Below, piece by piece: positions 51,539-60,597 of a stretch of DNA of 64,000 nt. Made by a program: the position numbers and the translations under genes. How positions within the stretch are numbered: position 1 is the first letter of the stretch; each line of letters begins with the position of its first letter. The notes under the pieces were generated by a model. The model ran no database searches. It saw only the letters and a list, made by a program, of their open reading frames with translations, and was not told the origin of the DNA. This stretch comes from Oceanobacillus sp. Castelsardo (GTDB taxonomy: Bacteria; Bacillota; Bacilli; Bacillales; Amphibacillaceae): positions 248,001-312,000 of the forward strand of contig NZ_LYCS01000004.1 in NCBI RefSeq assembly GCF_001659985.1, given 5' to 3'.

Positions 51539-51719
51539 ATGCATACTCCTTCCTATTCATTTTAAATTATTTACCTTTATTCTTTTCAAAACCTCCCTAC
51601 CTCCCTTTAAAATTAGTTTGAACGATTTATTGGAATTAATCCGAAAAAAAACCTTAGGATGAATTACCTAAGGCGTAAATGAAAGTAATAAATTATTTTA
51701 TAACCAACGATTGGTAAGG

Positions 51720-52526
51720 TTAGGAAATAGTCATACCGTTTTGTTCTAGTGCTTCTTTCATCATTTTTCTTAATTTCCTTTCTACACCAAACTGTGCATC
51801 TGTTTTTGTTTTACCTATCACTCGTAGAACAACACTAGATGTTTCTAATGACTGTACCCCAATTACGTTAGGACCTTCCACAATATTATCATCCTCATCT
51901 TGAATTCGATCACAGACATCTTGCAATACCTGGATTGCTTTATCGATATCTTCATTATGGGAAATACTTATATCAACTAGTGCACGCATGTTTCCACGAG
52001 AATAGTTACTTACAGTTCCTATATTCCGGTTTGGGATATAATGTACGGTTCCATCTGACCCTCTTAATTTAGTAGTTCTTAATCCAATTTCTTCCACAAC
52101 CCCATCTATCCCAGCAACTGTTACATAATCATCCACGTCAAACTGTTTTTCTAATAAAATAAAAAAACCAGTTACAACGTCACTTACTAAACCTTGAGCT
52201 CCAAATCCAATAGCAAGACCGATAATACCTGCTCCGGCTAATAAAGCTTTAATGTCTAATCCAAAAAGTTCAAAAATAATACCAATGACAATAAATAACA
52301 AGAAATATGTAAATACATTAATACATAAAGCTTGCAACGTATGAGCTCTTCCAGATGTTAATTTTTTAGTTGATCTTTCAAATACTTTTTGGATAGTACG
52401 TTTCCCTATAGATTTCACTATGTAATAAATAATTATTATTGCAATTAATTTAAGGGCAACTATCCCAATATCTAAAACTAACTTTGTCCAATTTATTCCT
52501 TCTATCCAATCAATCAAAACATTCAC
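51720..52526 (-). CDS. Small-conductance mechanosensitive channel (MscS family, YkuT-like)
   Basis: This membrane channel opens under membrane tension to release solutes during hypo-osmotic shock. The 268-residue protein has three membrane helices (about 15-40, 65-88, 90-115), the pore-lining glycine-rich third helix AGAGIIGLAIGFGAQGLVSDVV, and the cytosolic beta domain (FDVDDYVTVAGIDGVVEEI). The start is GTG 52526 with AAAGGA upstream. It is a single gene. The length and motifs fit the YkuT/YkuS group of Bacillus. Confidence 0.93.
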   Translation of the reverse strand: MNVLIDWIEGINWTKLVLDIGIVALKLIAIIIIYYIVKSIGKRTIQKVFERSTKKLTSGRAHTLQALCINVFTYFLLFIVIGIIFELFGLDIKALLAGAGIIGLAIGFGAQGLVSDVVTGFFILLEKQFDVDDYVTVAGIDGVVEEIGLRTTKLRGSDGTVHYIPNRNIGTVSNYSRGNMRALVDISISHNEDIDKAIQVLQDVCDRIQDEDDNIVEGPNVIGVQSLETSSVVLRVIGKTKTDAQFGVERKLRKMMKEALEQNGMTIS

Positions 52527-52640
52527 CTCAATATCCTTTCTAAATTAATTACTAACTAAATGGGTTCCTCTGGAAAAGGGCAATAAATGTCGATACATGT
52601 TATATTACCCCGAAATAAATATGATAAAACATTTTTACTT

Positions 52641-52677
52641 AAAAAACTACTATTCGCTATTCGAATAGTAGTTTTTT
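52641..52677. terminator. Terminator after the phosphatase gene
   Basis: AAAAAACTACTATTCG pairs perfectly with CGAATAGTAGTTTTTT around a five-base loop, 27 bases after the phosphatase stop on the minus strand. Confidence 0.88.
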
Positions 52678-52703
52678 ATATTACCGCACTGGAACTGCCC
52701 CTA

Positions 52704-53432
52704 TTAATTAAATTGTATTAACCTTTCTCGAATCTTTTGGATATCCTTTTTAGATATACCTGCAGAATGTAAATAATTCTCGAATGTTCCATAGTTATGG
52801 ATAATGTGATCATATGCTTGTAAGATATATTCACGATGAGAGTATATAAAATGGAAAGAGGTATTATCTTCTAAATCGTGCAGGGATTCTAATTTAGAAT
52901 AAGACACCTCATAATTGGCAACAATATCCTTTTTTTCCACCCCAGCTAACCCTAATAACAGCATGGCTAGAACTCCAGTACGATCCTTACCTACACGACA
53001 ATGGAAAAGAATACATCCATCCTTTGCCCCAGAAATGGTTTGAAAGATTTCTTTTACTGCTGTTTTCTGTTTCAACAGTTCTATGTAAAAGTCTCCCATT
53101 GTATAGATCGAGTCCGCATCGTTATATTTGGTTATATCATATATACTCTGTGTAATAAATGGTAAATTATAATAATCAAATTCAGCCATATCAGACAATG
53201 GATTCGGTTCTAACTCTAATTCTTCGTCTCTTCTTAGGTCAACAATTGTTTTTACACCATAAGCTTTTAAAAAATTAATATCTTCTTTATTCAATTTACT
53301 CATATCACTTGACCTTAAAAATGAATGCCATTTCGTTTGTTGTCCATCATTCGTACTATATCCACCTAATTCTCGACAATTTTCTAAACTAGGAATTGGC
53401 AATCGTACCCAATTAAGTTTTGCGTTTTTCAT
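52704..53432 (-). CDS. Tyrosine phosphatase-like protein (Y_phosphatase3 / DSP type)
   Basis: The 242-residue cytosolic protein has the Cys-phosphatase loop HCRVGKDRTG (Cys about 146, Arg about 152) and the N-terminal NCRELGGYSTNDG segment typical of the bacterial Y_phosphatase3 group (including phosphoinositide-type MptpB relatives). A general acid in a WPD-like loop was not clearly found. The substrate may be a protein phosphotyrosine or a small phosphate ester. The ATG has AGGAGG upstream. It is flanked by a mechanosensitive channel and a cell-wall protein without shared operon signs. Confidence 0.88.
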   Translation of the reverse strand: MKNAKLNWVRLPIPSLENCRELGGYSTNDGQQTKWHSFLRSSDMSKLNKEDINFLKAYGVKTIVDLRRDEELELEPNPLSDMAEFDYYNLPFITQSIYDITKYNDADSIYTMGDFYIELLKQKTAVKEIFQTISGAKDGCILFHCRVGKDRTGVLAMLLLGLAGVEKKDIVANYEVSYSKLESLHDLEDNTSFHFIYSHREYILQAYDHIIHNYGTFENYLHSAGISKKDIQKIRERLIQFN

Positions 53433-53592
53433 AATCAGCCTCCTATATTCGAAAAATTATGACCATTCAATCTAATTTAGATTATATGTAATCCTTTATA
53501 GAAATACAACCTTTTTGAATGGTTAGAAACACTCACTTACTATCTAGGAAGAATTTTAATTGTACTTATTTATAATGCTTTACAATCAAAAA

Positions 53593-53623
53593 AAGAAAGC
53601 ACCTTTATTACAGATACTTTCTT
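53593..53623 (-). terminator. Terminator after the 3D-domain gene
   Basis: AAGAAAGTATCT and AGGTGCTTTCTT pair with G-U wobbles, followed by TTTTTGATTG on the minus strand, eight bases after the stop. Confidence 0.65.
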
Positions 53624-53630
53624 TTCCATC

Positions 53631-54872
53631 TTATTGAATTGTAATTTTAACTGTTCGGAAACCCCAATTAACAGCCGCCTGATGTGTTGGAACATAGACA
53701 TCTATTTTATTTCCTTTTATAGCACTTCCGATATCCCCTGCGATTGCATAACCGTAACCTTCTACATGGACAACAGATCCAAGTGGAATCACTTTAGGGT
53801 CAACAGCTATCACTTTCGCATTTGGATTTTTTCTCAAATCAATTCCAGTATACGTTTTTCCAGATCCACCTGCACTTTCTAAAGTATATGCAGTAGCATT
53901 AACAGTTAATGTTTTCTTTTCTTTTTCAACCTTTTTTTCAGTCGTTTTTTCTACTGTGTTTTTTTGTTCAGTTTTTGGCTTAGAAGAGGCGCTAGTTTCG
54001 GTAGCCTTTTCTTCTACTTCTGGCTTAGAGGAGGTGCTAGATTTACTTGAATTACTATCGGTACTAGTTACTACTACCTTTTTATTTTGTTGTTTACTAA
54101 CTTCTTTTGCCTTTTCTTCGGCAGCAACTATTTTTTGTTTTACATCTTCTTCAAGAAAAGCAAGATTACGATCCTTACTTTTGAGTTCCGTTACTAGTCC
54201 TTGTAATTGACCTTGTTTTTCCGCCAAAGCATTTTTACTGTTTTCACTTTTCGCTTTTTGCTCTTGAACAACGAGCAGTGCTTCTTCATGTTCAGCTTTC
54301 ATTACATTTAATTCATTTAACTTATCCATGGAAAGTTTTTGATTTTCTTCCACTTTTTGAATATCTCTATCTAATTGTTCCATTAAAGCTGCATCTGATT
54401 CTACTATTTTATTAACTGTTGATACCCGGCTAATAAAATCTCCGAAACTTTCTGAGCCAAATATAACTTCTAAATAATTAACAGATCCGCCCGATAACTG
54501 ATAGGAAGAAGCTCTATTTTTCAATATATTATAGCGTTTCTCAATGCTTTTCTCTAATTCATGTATTTCCTCTTGAAGTTGATTTATTTCCTCTGTTGTA
54601 TAATTAATATCTTCTGTGGTTTGATCAACTAAAGCTTGTTTCTCTGTTAAGACTTGACCAACTTTTTGAATTTCTTGATTTAATGATTCCATATCAGAAA
54701 TGATACCATTCATTTTTTCTTCTGTTGCTGATAGATTTGCTTGTATATCACTTCGCTCTGCCTGTATGTTATGTAAGTCTTTTCCTGATTCAGCGTGGCT
54801 TACCATACCAAAAAAAGAATTCCCTAGAACCATTGTAGTAGCTAAGGTGATTGCAGTTAATTTTTTCTTCAA
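53631..54872 (-). CDS. Secreted coiled-coil protein with C-terminal 3D domain (cell-wall hydrolase type)
   Basis: The 413-residue exported protein has a signal peptide (about 1-28, ending SHAESG), a long coiled coil (about 30-245) like the N-terminal part of CwlO/PcsB, a Ser/Thr/Lys/Glu linker (about 265-315), and a C-terminal 3D domain (TVNATAYTLE..., IAVDPKVIPLGS, GYAIAGDIGSAIKGNKIDVYV) with the three conserved Asp. 3D domains act as lytic transglycosylases in MltA and YocH relatives. So a coiled-coil regulator module is joined to a different catalytic end than the NlpC/P60 of CwlO. The start is TTG 54872 with AGGGGA upstream. Confidence 0.9.
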   Translation of the reverse strand: MKKKLTAITLATTMVLGNSFFGMVSHAESGKDLHNIQAERSDIQANLSATEEKMNGIISDMESLNQEIQKVGQVLTEKQALVDQTTEDINYTTEEINQLQEEIHELEKSIEKRYNILKNRASSYQLSGGSVNYLEVIFGSESFGDFISRVSTVNKIVESDAALMEQLDRDIQKVEENQKLSMDKLNELNVMKAEHEEALLVVQEQKAKSENSKNALAEKQGQLQGLVTELKSKDRNLAFLEEDVKQKIVAAEEKAKEVSKQQNKKVVVTSTDSNSSKSSTSSKPEVEEKATETSASSKPKTEQKNTVEKTTEKKVEKEKKTLTVNATAYTLESAGGSGKTYTGIDLRKNPNAKVIAVDPKVIPLGSVVHVEGYGYAIAGDIGSAIKGNKIDVYVPTHQAAVNWGFRTVKITIQ

Positions 54873-54984
54873 CTTTTTCCCCTGCTTCCTTTTATATTAC
54901 ATTTAATAGATTATTAATATGGTGAAAGTATACCATTTAAAAATGTCATGATTGTTAGAGTTTTATTACAGTTATATTTCACGC

Positions 54985-55100
54985 CTCTTCATAGGGGTAT
55001 GCCGACGTTGGCCGCAAAGCCCGCACTTAGTCGGCCTTCCTTCACTACAACCGATATTGACTTTCACCACAGGGGTATCAGTGCGAAGTTTGGAACTACG
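54985..55100. repeat. Palindromic dispersed element, family 2, copy 2
   Basis: Bases 54991-55063 are nearly identical to 1556-1632 in the same orientation (TATGCCGACGTTGGCCGCAA, then CTTAGTCGGCCTTCCTT and ACCGATATTGACTT). The outer arms of copy 1 are not kept. It fills the 340-base gap between the 3D-domain gene and the carboxypeptidase terminator; no gene is seen there. Confidence 0.7.
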
Positions 55101-55174
55101 CTAAAGCTCGTCCCATCAAAAAACTGCTAGTTACTAGGCGAGGATGCTAGACATCAAAGATTATTCTTATCACA

Positions 55175-55208
55175 AAAAAAAAACAGTTTTCGCGATAAAC
55201 TGTTTTTT
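55175..55208 (-). terminator. Terminator after the M20 carboxypeptidase gene
   Basis: AAAAAACAGTTT and AAACTGTTTTTT form a perfect 12-bp stem with T runs, ending five bases before the stop codon of the upstream gene. Confidence 0.85.
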
Positions 55209-55212
55209 ACAT

Positions 55213-56337
55213 TTATAATTCGATAATTAATTTACACAATAAAGCTGTTCGGCCTGGGATTTCGTTTGCTAGAATATGTTCATTTTTTTCATGGATTCCA
55301 TAACCTATAACACCTAGACCGTCTAAAGTTGGAACACCCAAATTGGCAGTAAAATTAGCATCGCTACCTCCCCCAACATAAGCCTCTGTCAATTCTAGGT
55401 CAAGATCTGTTGCTACTTTTTTAGCTATCTTAAATAATCTTTTTGTTCCTTTATTCCGATTCATTGGCGGCCGATTAATTCCACCACGAACTTTAATGGC
55501 AATACCCTTTTTTGTTGGTCTTAAATTTTTAATTAGATAATCAATCCTTTTTTGTTCTTCTGACGTTCGTGCTCGTACATTTACTCCAAATACAGCTTGG
55601 TCAGGAACAACATTTAATTTCCCCCCACCTTTAATGGAACCAGTATTAAGCGTTGTCCCTTTATAATAATTAGTTAAGGATTGCAAAAATAATATCTGTC
55701 TTGCCGCTTCTTCAATTGCATTAACGCCTAATTCATGATGATTTCCAGCATGGGCAGATTTCCCTTTTATTTCTACAAAATATCTAGCTGAACCTTTTCG
55801 TCCAGTCTTTAACGCGCCTGTTCCCGACACAGGTGGTTCCGTTACAAGGGCAAAGTTACTTTTTTTAGCCTCTTTCTCAATAATTCTTCTTGACGAAGGA
55901 CTGCCAATCTCTTCATCACTAGTACAGAGAAAAACTACTTTTTTTGTTAATTTTATTTTTAAATCTTTAATTGCCTTTAAAGCCCAAATTGTTTGAACAA
56001 GTCCACCCTTCATATCTAGAATGCCGGGGCCATAAACCTTATTCCCTTCTATTTTAAAAGGCAGATCACCTTTATCCCAAACGGTATCAAAATGGGATAA
56101 TATAAGAATGGTTTCTTTTCCCTTTCCTATTGTAAAGCGCAAATGATTACCATACTTTTCTTCTTTAATTTCTTCAGCTTTATAACCAAAGTATCTTAAG
56201 AATAGTTTTTGTATACGTTGTTCACAGGCATCCACTAGTTCCTTATCCATGGAAGGAGAATCCCTCTCCACAAGATACTGTATATCTCGTAAAATATCTT
56301 TCTGATGAAGCACCATATATCTCTTGATCCGATCCAT
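55213..56337 (-). CDS. M20 family metallopeptidase (glutamate carboxypeptidase / CPG2-like)
   Basis: The 374-residue zinc enzyme removes a C-terminal glutamate or acts on acyl-amino acids. Its motifs are ILSHFDTVWDKG (metal His about 79), GPGILDMKGG (Asp about 107), the catalytic CTSDEEIGS (Glu about 142-143), KGKSAHAGNHHELGVNAIE and GGGSDANF near the end. This set matches the CPG2-like M20A group and differs from the two M20D amidohydrolases in the window. I start at ATG 56337; GGGGGAG lies five bases upstream, so the adjacent ATG at 56340 is too close. The substrate is unknown. Confidence 0.88.
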   Translation of the reverse strand: MDRIKRYMVLHQKDILRDIQYLVERDSPSMDKELVDACEQRIQKLFLRYFGYKAEEIKEEKYGNHLRFTIGKGKETILILSHFDTVWDKGDLPFKIEGNKVYGPGILDMKGGLVQTIWALKAIKDLKIKLTKKVVFLCTSDEEIGSPSSRRIIEKEAKKSNFALVTEPPVSGTGALKTGRKGSARYFVEIKGKSAHAGNHHELGVNAIEEAARQILFLQSLTNYYKGTTLNTGSIKGGGKLNVVPDQAVFGVNVRARTSEEQKRIDYLIKNLRPTKKGIAIKVRGGINRPPMNRNKGTKRLFKIAKKVATDLDLELTEAYVGGGSDANFTANLGVPTLDGLGVIGYGIHEKNEHILANEIPGRTALLCKLIIEL

Positions 56338-56423
56338 CATTTCTCCCCCAAAATTCATAAATACATATTCTATATATTATATACTTTTTTAGCGGGCCCG
56401 GCACTCTTGTTTTAGGTATTAAA

Positions 56424-56449
56424 AATAGCCTTTTATTTGAAAGGCTATT
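56424..56449 (-). terminator. Terminator after the DUF378 gene
   Basis: AATAGCCTTT and AAAGGCTATT form a perfect 10-bp stem with a TTTTT tail on the minus strand, overlapping the DUF378 stop. Confidence 0.8.
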
Positions 56450-56756
56450 CCTCATCTTTTTCCGTTGCTCTCCTATTTTCCTCATATTCCTCTGCAACTT
56501 CTGTACTATATTTGACATTTCCAACATTTCCATCTATCGTATCGACCGTCGTAATGATGCCAATTGGATAAAGCGTTTTTGTTAAATAATACAAACCACC
56601 TAAACCAATAATCCCATATACTAACCTAGACAAAAACGCATCTTGCCCTCCAAAAAGCCCCGCAACAAAATCTAATTGAAAAAAGGCAATTACCCCCCAA
56701 TTAATCGCACCAACAATAATCAATGTCAATGTAATACTATTTATAATCCGAATCAT
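56445..56756 (-). CDS. DUF378 membrane protein (YuzA-like)
   Basis: The 103-residue protein has two membrane helices (about 6-26 and 42-66) with the DUF378 signature GAINWGVIAFFQLDFVAGLF between them, and a charged C-terminal tail of about 30 residues ending in ENRRATEKDEE, longer than in the typical 80-residue YuzA. The function is unknown; the family is common in Bacillus. The ATG has GGGGTGATAGTGA upstream. It stands alone between the carboxypeptidase and YkgJ-type genes, on the same strand. Confidence 0.88.
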   Translation of the reverse strand: MIRIINSITLTLIIVGAINWGVIAFFQLDFVAGLFGGQDAFLSRLVYGIIGLGGLYYLTKTLYPIGIITTVDTIDGNVGNVKYSTEVAEEYEENRRATEKDEE

Positions 56757-56851
56757 TCACTATCACCCCAAAATAAAATCTACACATGTAGCATTTGTAT
56801 TTTTAGAAATTTTATTTATAAAGGTAAAGGTATTATTATTTAATTTTTCAT

Positions 56852-57580
56852 TCACATCGAACGTAACCAACTAGCTAAATAATCTGTTTGATAAACATCA
56901 TCTGGATATTGAATAAAAGTTGTATCTCCTTCTTCTTCATAAAGGAATTGCATAAATTCATTCAATGCACCCATATATTGTTCATATAAAAATTCAAAGC
57001 TCACAGTTTCTTTAGGCATTAATTTTTCTTTACAAACATCAGGATTTGTATAATTTACATACGTACGGCACGGTATTGGACGAACTTCATACGCCATACA
57101 TTGATTTGTTTTTGTATTAAGAAGCGGACATGGTACAAGACTTCTGCGGTATTTTAATTTAAAATCTTTATCTTCATTAAAATCAAGTCGTGTTAATGAT
57201 TCTAATTTTTCTCCATATTGTTCATAATAGTTAGATAAATGGTTTTTAATCCTATTTCTTCTTTCTATCGGAAAATTTTCGATAGCTTTTTTCATTATTT
57301 TTGCTTCCATTTCATTAATTATAATAGGAAAATAACAACAAAATGCACAGCCCATTCGACAAGTTGCCTCCAATTGAACCGTACGCTCCATATCACTCAT
57401 TTCTTGACTTACCATTTGCAATAATTCTATAAAACTATTCAATATTTTATCTTCAATAGAAGCGTCTTGAGCCGCCCATTTTTCCACTATTTGATAAAAC
57501 TTTTCTTCGTCTATTTCATAAACATCACTTAAACGACTACATTTATGTTGTATTTCGTCAATAGAAAGATATCGTTCCAT
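56852..57580 (-). CDS. YkgJ-type cysteine cluster protein
   Basis: The 242-residue cytosolic protein has the CRMGCAFCC motif (about 74-82) and further cysteines in PCPLLNTKTNQCMAYEVRPIPCRTY (about 150-174), the YkgJ/UPF0153 pattern thought to bind zinc or an iron-sulfur cluster. Its exact function is unknown. The N-terminal 65 residues are helical and the C-terminal part is acidic. The ATG has AAAAAAGGAG upstream. It is divergent from the MoxR/VWA pair but no shared regulatory site was recognised. Confidence 0.88.
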   Translation of the reverse strand: MERYLSIDEIQHKCSRLSDVYEIDEEKFYQIVEKWAAQDASIEDKILNSFIELLQMVSQEMSDMERTVQLEATCRMGCAFCCYFPIIINEMEAKIMKKAIENFPIERRNRIKNHLSNYYEQYGEKLESLTRLDFNEDKDFKLKYRRSLVPCPLLNTKTNQCMAYEVRPIPCRTYVNYTNPDVCKEKLMPKETVSFEFLYEQYMGALNEFMQFLYEEEGDTTFIQYPDDVYQTDYLASWLRSM

Positions 57581-57741
57581 CTATAAAACTCCTTTTTTTA
57601 CACTATCTATCTATTTTAATAAAGTTAGGGAAAATGTAAAGGTGTCTACAAACTTCAAAATATTAAATGAAGTAAAAATACAGTTGGGAAAGTGACAAGT
57701 ATTGAAAAAAACCTTACAATGTTTGGGAAAGGAGTATGAAC

Positions 57742-58614
57742 ATGAACTTAACTTATTCGTTACCAGAATCGATTCAAACGATTCTAGAAAAAAATAGAAA
57801 GACAAATCATACATTAAATACACTCATTCGCCAAGGTGGATATTTACCACCAAATATGGATCTATTAGTAGATGCGATTACCGCTCTAAGTATGGGGAAA
57901 AACATTTTACTAAAAGGACCAACAGGTGCAGGTAAGACGAAATTTGCTGAAACATTATCCAATCTATATAACCAACCGATGTTCAGTGTAAACTGTTCTG
58001 TAGACTTGGATTCGGAAAGCCTATTAGGATTTAAAACCTTATCCTATGAAGAGGAAAAACAAGTAATTGAATTCATCCCTGGTCCAGTTATAAATGCAAT
58101 GAAAAACGGTACATTTCTATATATAGATGAAATTAATATGGCAAAGCCAGAAACATTACCTTTGATAAATGGTGTTCTTGATTATCGGAGAACCATTACC
58201 AATCCATTTACAAACGAGATGGTAACGGCAAAAGATGGATTTGGTGTCATTGCCGCAATTAATGAAGGATACATAGGAACTGTTCCATTGAATGAAGCAT
58301 TAAAAAACCGCTTTATCGTAATTGAAGTTCCTTATATTGAGGGAGAACAATTAAAACAATTAATTCAAACGAACACCAAACTAAACGATGATAAAACAAT
58401 CGATTTATTTGTTAAATTATCGGCCGACTTTATTCAAGCCGTTTACCAAGGGAAATTATCAGAAGATGCTGCTTCCATCCGAGCACTTTTAGATGCTTGT
58501 GATTTAAGTGTTGTGATACCACCTAAACGTGCGATTCAACGAGCAATTATCGATAAACTGGATGAAGAAAGAGAACGTGAATTCATCTACAATTTAACTG
58601 AAACATTATTTTAG
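57742..58614 (+). CDS. MoxR-family AAA+ ATPase (YojN/NorQ-like)
   Basis: This cytosolic AAA+ chaperone acts with a von Willebrand A partner, commonly to insert metals or mature an enzyme complex. The 290-residue protein has Walker A GPTGAGKT (59-66), Walker [11 protein letters not shown] (about 124-133), sensor IAAINEG (about 170) and an arginine finger region [10 protein letters not shown] start at ATG 57742, since AAAGGAG lies seven bases upstream and the ATG at 57736 is too near. The next gene starts 16 bases after the stop and codes for the VWA partner, the same order as yojN-yojO in B. subtilis. The client is unknown. Confidence 0.9.
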   Translation: MNLTYSLPESIQTILEKNRKTNHTLNTLIRQGGYLPPNMDLLVDAITALSMGKNILLKGPTGAGKTKFAETLSNLYNQPMFSVNCSVDLDSESLLGFKTLSYEEEKQVIEFIPGPVINAMKNGTFLYIDEINMAKPETLPLINGVLDYRRTITNPFTNEMVTAKDGFGVIAAINEGYIGTVPLNEALKNRFIVIEVPYIEGEQLKQLIQTNTKLNDDKTIDLFVKLSADFIQAVYQGKLSEDAASIRALLDACDLSVVIPPKRAIQRAIIDKLDEEREREFIYNLTETLF

Positions 58615-58629
58615 TTAGGAGCATTTATC

Positions 58630-60540
58630 ATGTATCGTTTTCATAATAGTAATGTGGATACAGATCTTTTCATGCAACTTCAAGATTTAACAACCGTTTT
58701 AACTGAAAATGAAAAGACTGCCTTTGAATATAGTTTCGGTTCGTTTATCGATATTATCGACAACAAAGTAACTGCCAGTCGTATGTGGGATACGGCAAAA
58801 GAAAAATATAAAGAAGCCGGTTTTAAATCGGACGTATTTCTCCGTACAATTGGTTCTTTCCGTTATTCTAGTATGAAAGCAATGAAGGAGTATTTAGAAA
58901 TTGTAAAGGAAACCGATTTAACAAAGTTTTCCTCGCAATTATTTGCGCTACTTGAAGATATTAGACTGGAAGAAATCATTAAAAAAGAACGTCCTGGTAC
59001 GAAAAGGGTGTTTTCTGTACGGAGAAAATACTTAAAACATAAATTTGAAAATGAGTTGAATTCCCATGTAACTCGCGGATTAGCACTGGACGAATTATTT
59101 TGTCTTATCTATTTATTAATTCAGGCAGACAGTCCTGACCCAAGTTTCCCAAGGGCAAATGAGACGCAACTCGACCAGTTAGAAAGAATAAAACCGCTCC
59201 TCTATTCTATCTTTGAAGCAAAAACTACTAATGATATCGTTAGGATTTGTGAGCAAATCGTGTTTCAATTAAATTCTATTTATAAAGATACCATTTATGA
59301 GTATTTTATTTTCCCAATAGGTCATGTGGAAGAAATGGAAAAAGATAATCTATTTGATGAATTGACACGCACAGATGAACTTAAAAACGATGACAAAGAA
59401 GAACTGGATGAGGACAAAAATGAATATATTGATGAACGTTTTTCTAGTTGGCATCGTGAAAATCAAAATAGTGACAGAAAACAAACATTTCTTCAATTTG
59501 AACTAGAAGTAGGAACAAAAACAAATATCATGGGCGGTGGTGCACGAGAAACGGAAGATGCAGACCAAGCCATGGGGACGATCCAAGGATCTTCTGGTCA
59601 ATCGAAAAATAAAGACTACTCCGACATTGAATCATTAGATAAACAAGAATCCACACAAGGTAAAAGTGGCGAGTACGAATTTGGAGAAGAAAATAAAGAC
59701 GCTGTTAAAATTGTAAAAGAAGCTTCCAATCCGACCAACGAAGAGGTGGCTACGTATAAAGAATATGTGAAAGATATTGAACCTCTAAGGAGAAAACTTG
59801 CGAATACGATTAAGAAAACAATCGAACATAAAAAGAATGCTCCAAGAAAAGATTTAGTCTACGGCCGGCTGTCCAAAAAATTACTTCCAATGATACTGGA
59901 TGATCATCCACGGGTCTTTTATAAAAAAGATTTGGAATCAAAAGAATTTGATGCTGTTTTCACTTTGCTAGTTGACTGTTCGGCATCGATGCAGGGGAAA
60001 ATGGAAGAAACAAAACGAGGGATCGTTCTATTTCATGAAGTATTAAAGCAATTTAACATTCCGCATTCTATTATCGGTTTTTGGGAAGATGCGATGGAAG
60101 TGACGGAAAATTATCAACCGAATTATTTCCATATGATTCATACCTATCAAGATTCTTTCTACCAAAATAATGGAGCAAAAATTATGCAGCTTGAACCAGA
60201 AGAAGATAATCGAGATGGATTCAGTATTCGTGTAATAACGAAAGATTTAATCGCTAGACAAGAAAAAAATAAGTTTCTGCTCGTTTTTTCTGACGGGGAA
60301 CCTGCTGCATCTGGTTATGACCAAAATGGAATAGTAGATACCCATTTAGCAGTTTCAGAAGCACGAAAACAAGGTATCGAAGTAATTGGAATGTTTTTAG
60401 CTGATAGGGAAATTGATGAAGCGGAAGACTTAACGATGAAAAATATTTATGGAAAAGAAAGACTTATGGTTCCAAGTGTTTCTGAATTACCAGAGCAATT
60501 TGCTCCATTACTGAAAAAATTACTATTAAAAACAATCTAA
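58630..60540 (+). CDS. VWA domain protein (YojO/NorD/CoxE-like)
   Basis: The 636-residue cytosolic protein has an N-terminal helical part (about 1-230), an acidic, low-complexity middle (about 245-370) and a C-terminal von Willebrand A domain with the metal-ion site DCSAS (about 449-453), followed by the SDGEPAASGYD loop (about 556). It is the natural partner of the MoxR ATPase 15 bases upstream. NorD/CoxE proteins mature nitric-oxide reductase or carbon monoxide dehydrogenase; neither enzyme is encoded nearby, so the client remains open. A strong terminator follows. Confidence 0.9.
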   Translation: MYRFHNSNVDTDLFMQLQDLTTVLTENEKTAFEYSFGSFIDIIDNKVTASRMWDTAKEKYKEAGFKSDVFLRTIGSFRYSSMKAMKEYLEIVKETDLTKFSSQLFALLEDIRLEEIIKKERPGTKRVFSVRRKYLKHKFENELNSHVTRGLALDELFCLIYLLIQADSPDPSFPRANETQLDQLERIKPLLYSIFEAKTTNDIVRICEQIVFQLNSIYKDTIYEYFIFPIGHVEEMEKDNLFDELTRTDELKNDDKEELDEDKNEYIDERFSSWHRENQNSDRKQTFLQFELEVGTKTNIMGGGARETEDADQAMGTIQGSSGQSKNKDYSDIESLDKQESTQGKSGEYEFGEENKDAVKIVKEASNPTNEEVATYKEYVKDIEPLRRKLANTIKKTIEHKKNAPRKDLVYGRLSKKLLPMILDDHPRVFYKKDLESKEFDAVFTLLVDCSASMQGKMEETKRGIVLFHEVLKQFNIPHSIIGFWEDAMEVTENYQPNYFHMIHTYQDSFYQNNGAKIMQLEPEEDNRDGFSIRVITKDLIARQEKNKFLLVFSDGEPAASGYDQNGIVDTHLAVSEARKQGIEVIGMFLADREIDEAEDLTMKNIYGKERLMVPSVSELPEQFAPLLKKLLLKTI

Positions 60541-60570
60541 TTCGGGAAGTGCTAGCACCTCCCGAATTTT
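60539..60570. terminator. Bidirectional terminator after the VWA gene
   Basis: AATTCGGGAAGTGC and GCACCTCCCGAATT form a stem with one mismatch and a TTTT tail, overlapping the stop codon of the VWA gene and preceding the convergent TRAP permease gene. Confidence 0.8.
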
Positions 60571-60597
60571 CTACTATTAGTGCGTGTCCAATCCCTA

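Noticed and set aside
56243-56533. 96-codon minus-strand frame bridging two genes
   Set aside because: It overlaps both the DUF378 gene and the M20 carboxypeptidase in another phase; chance frame.
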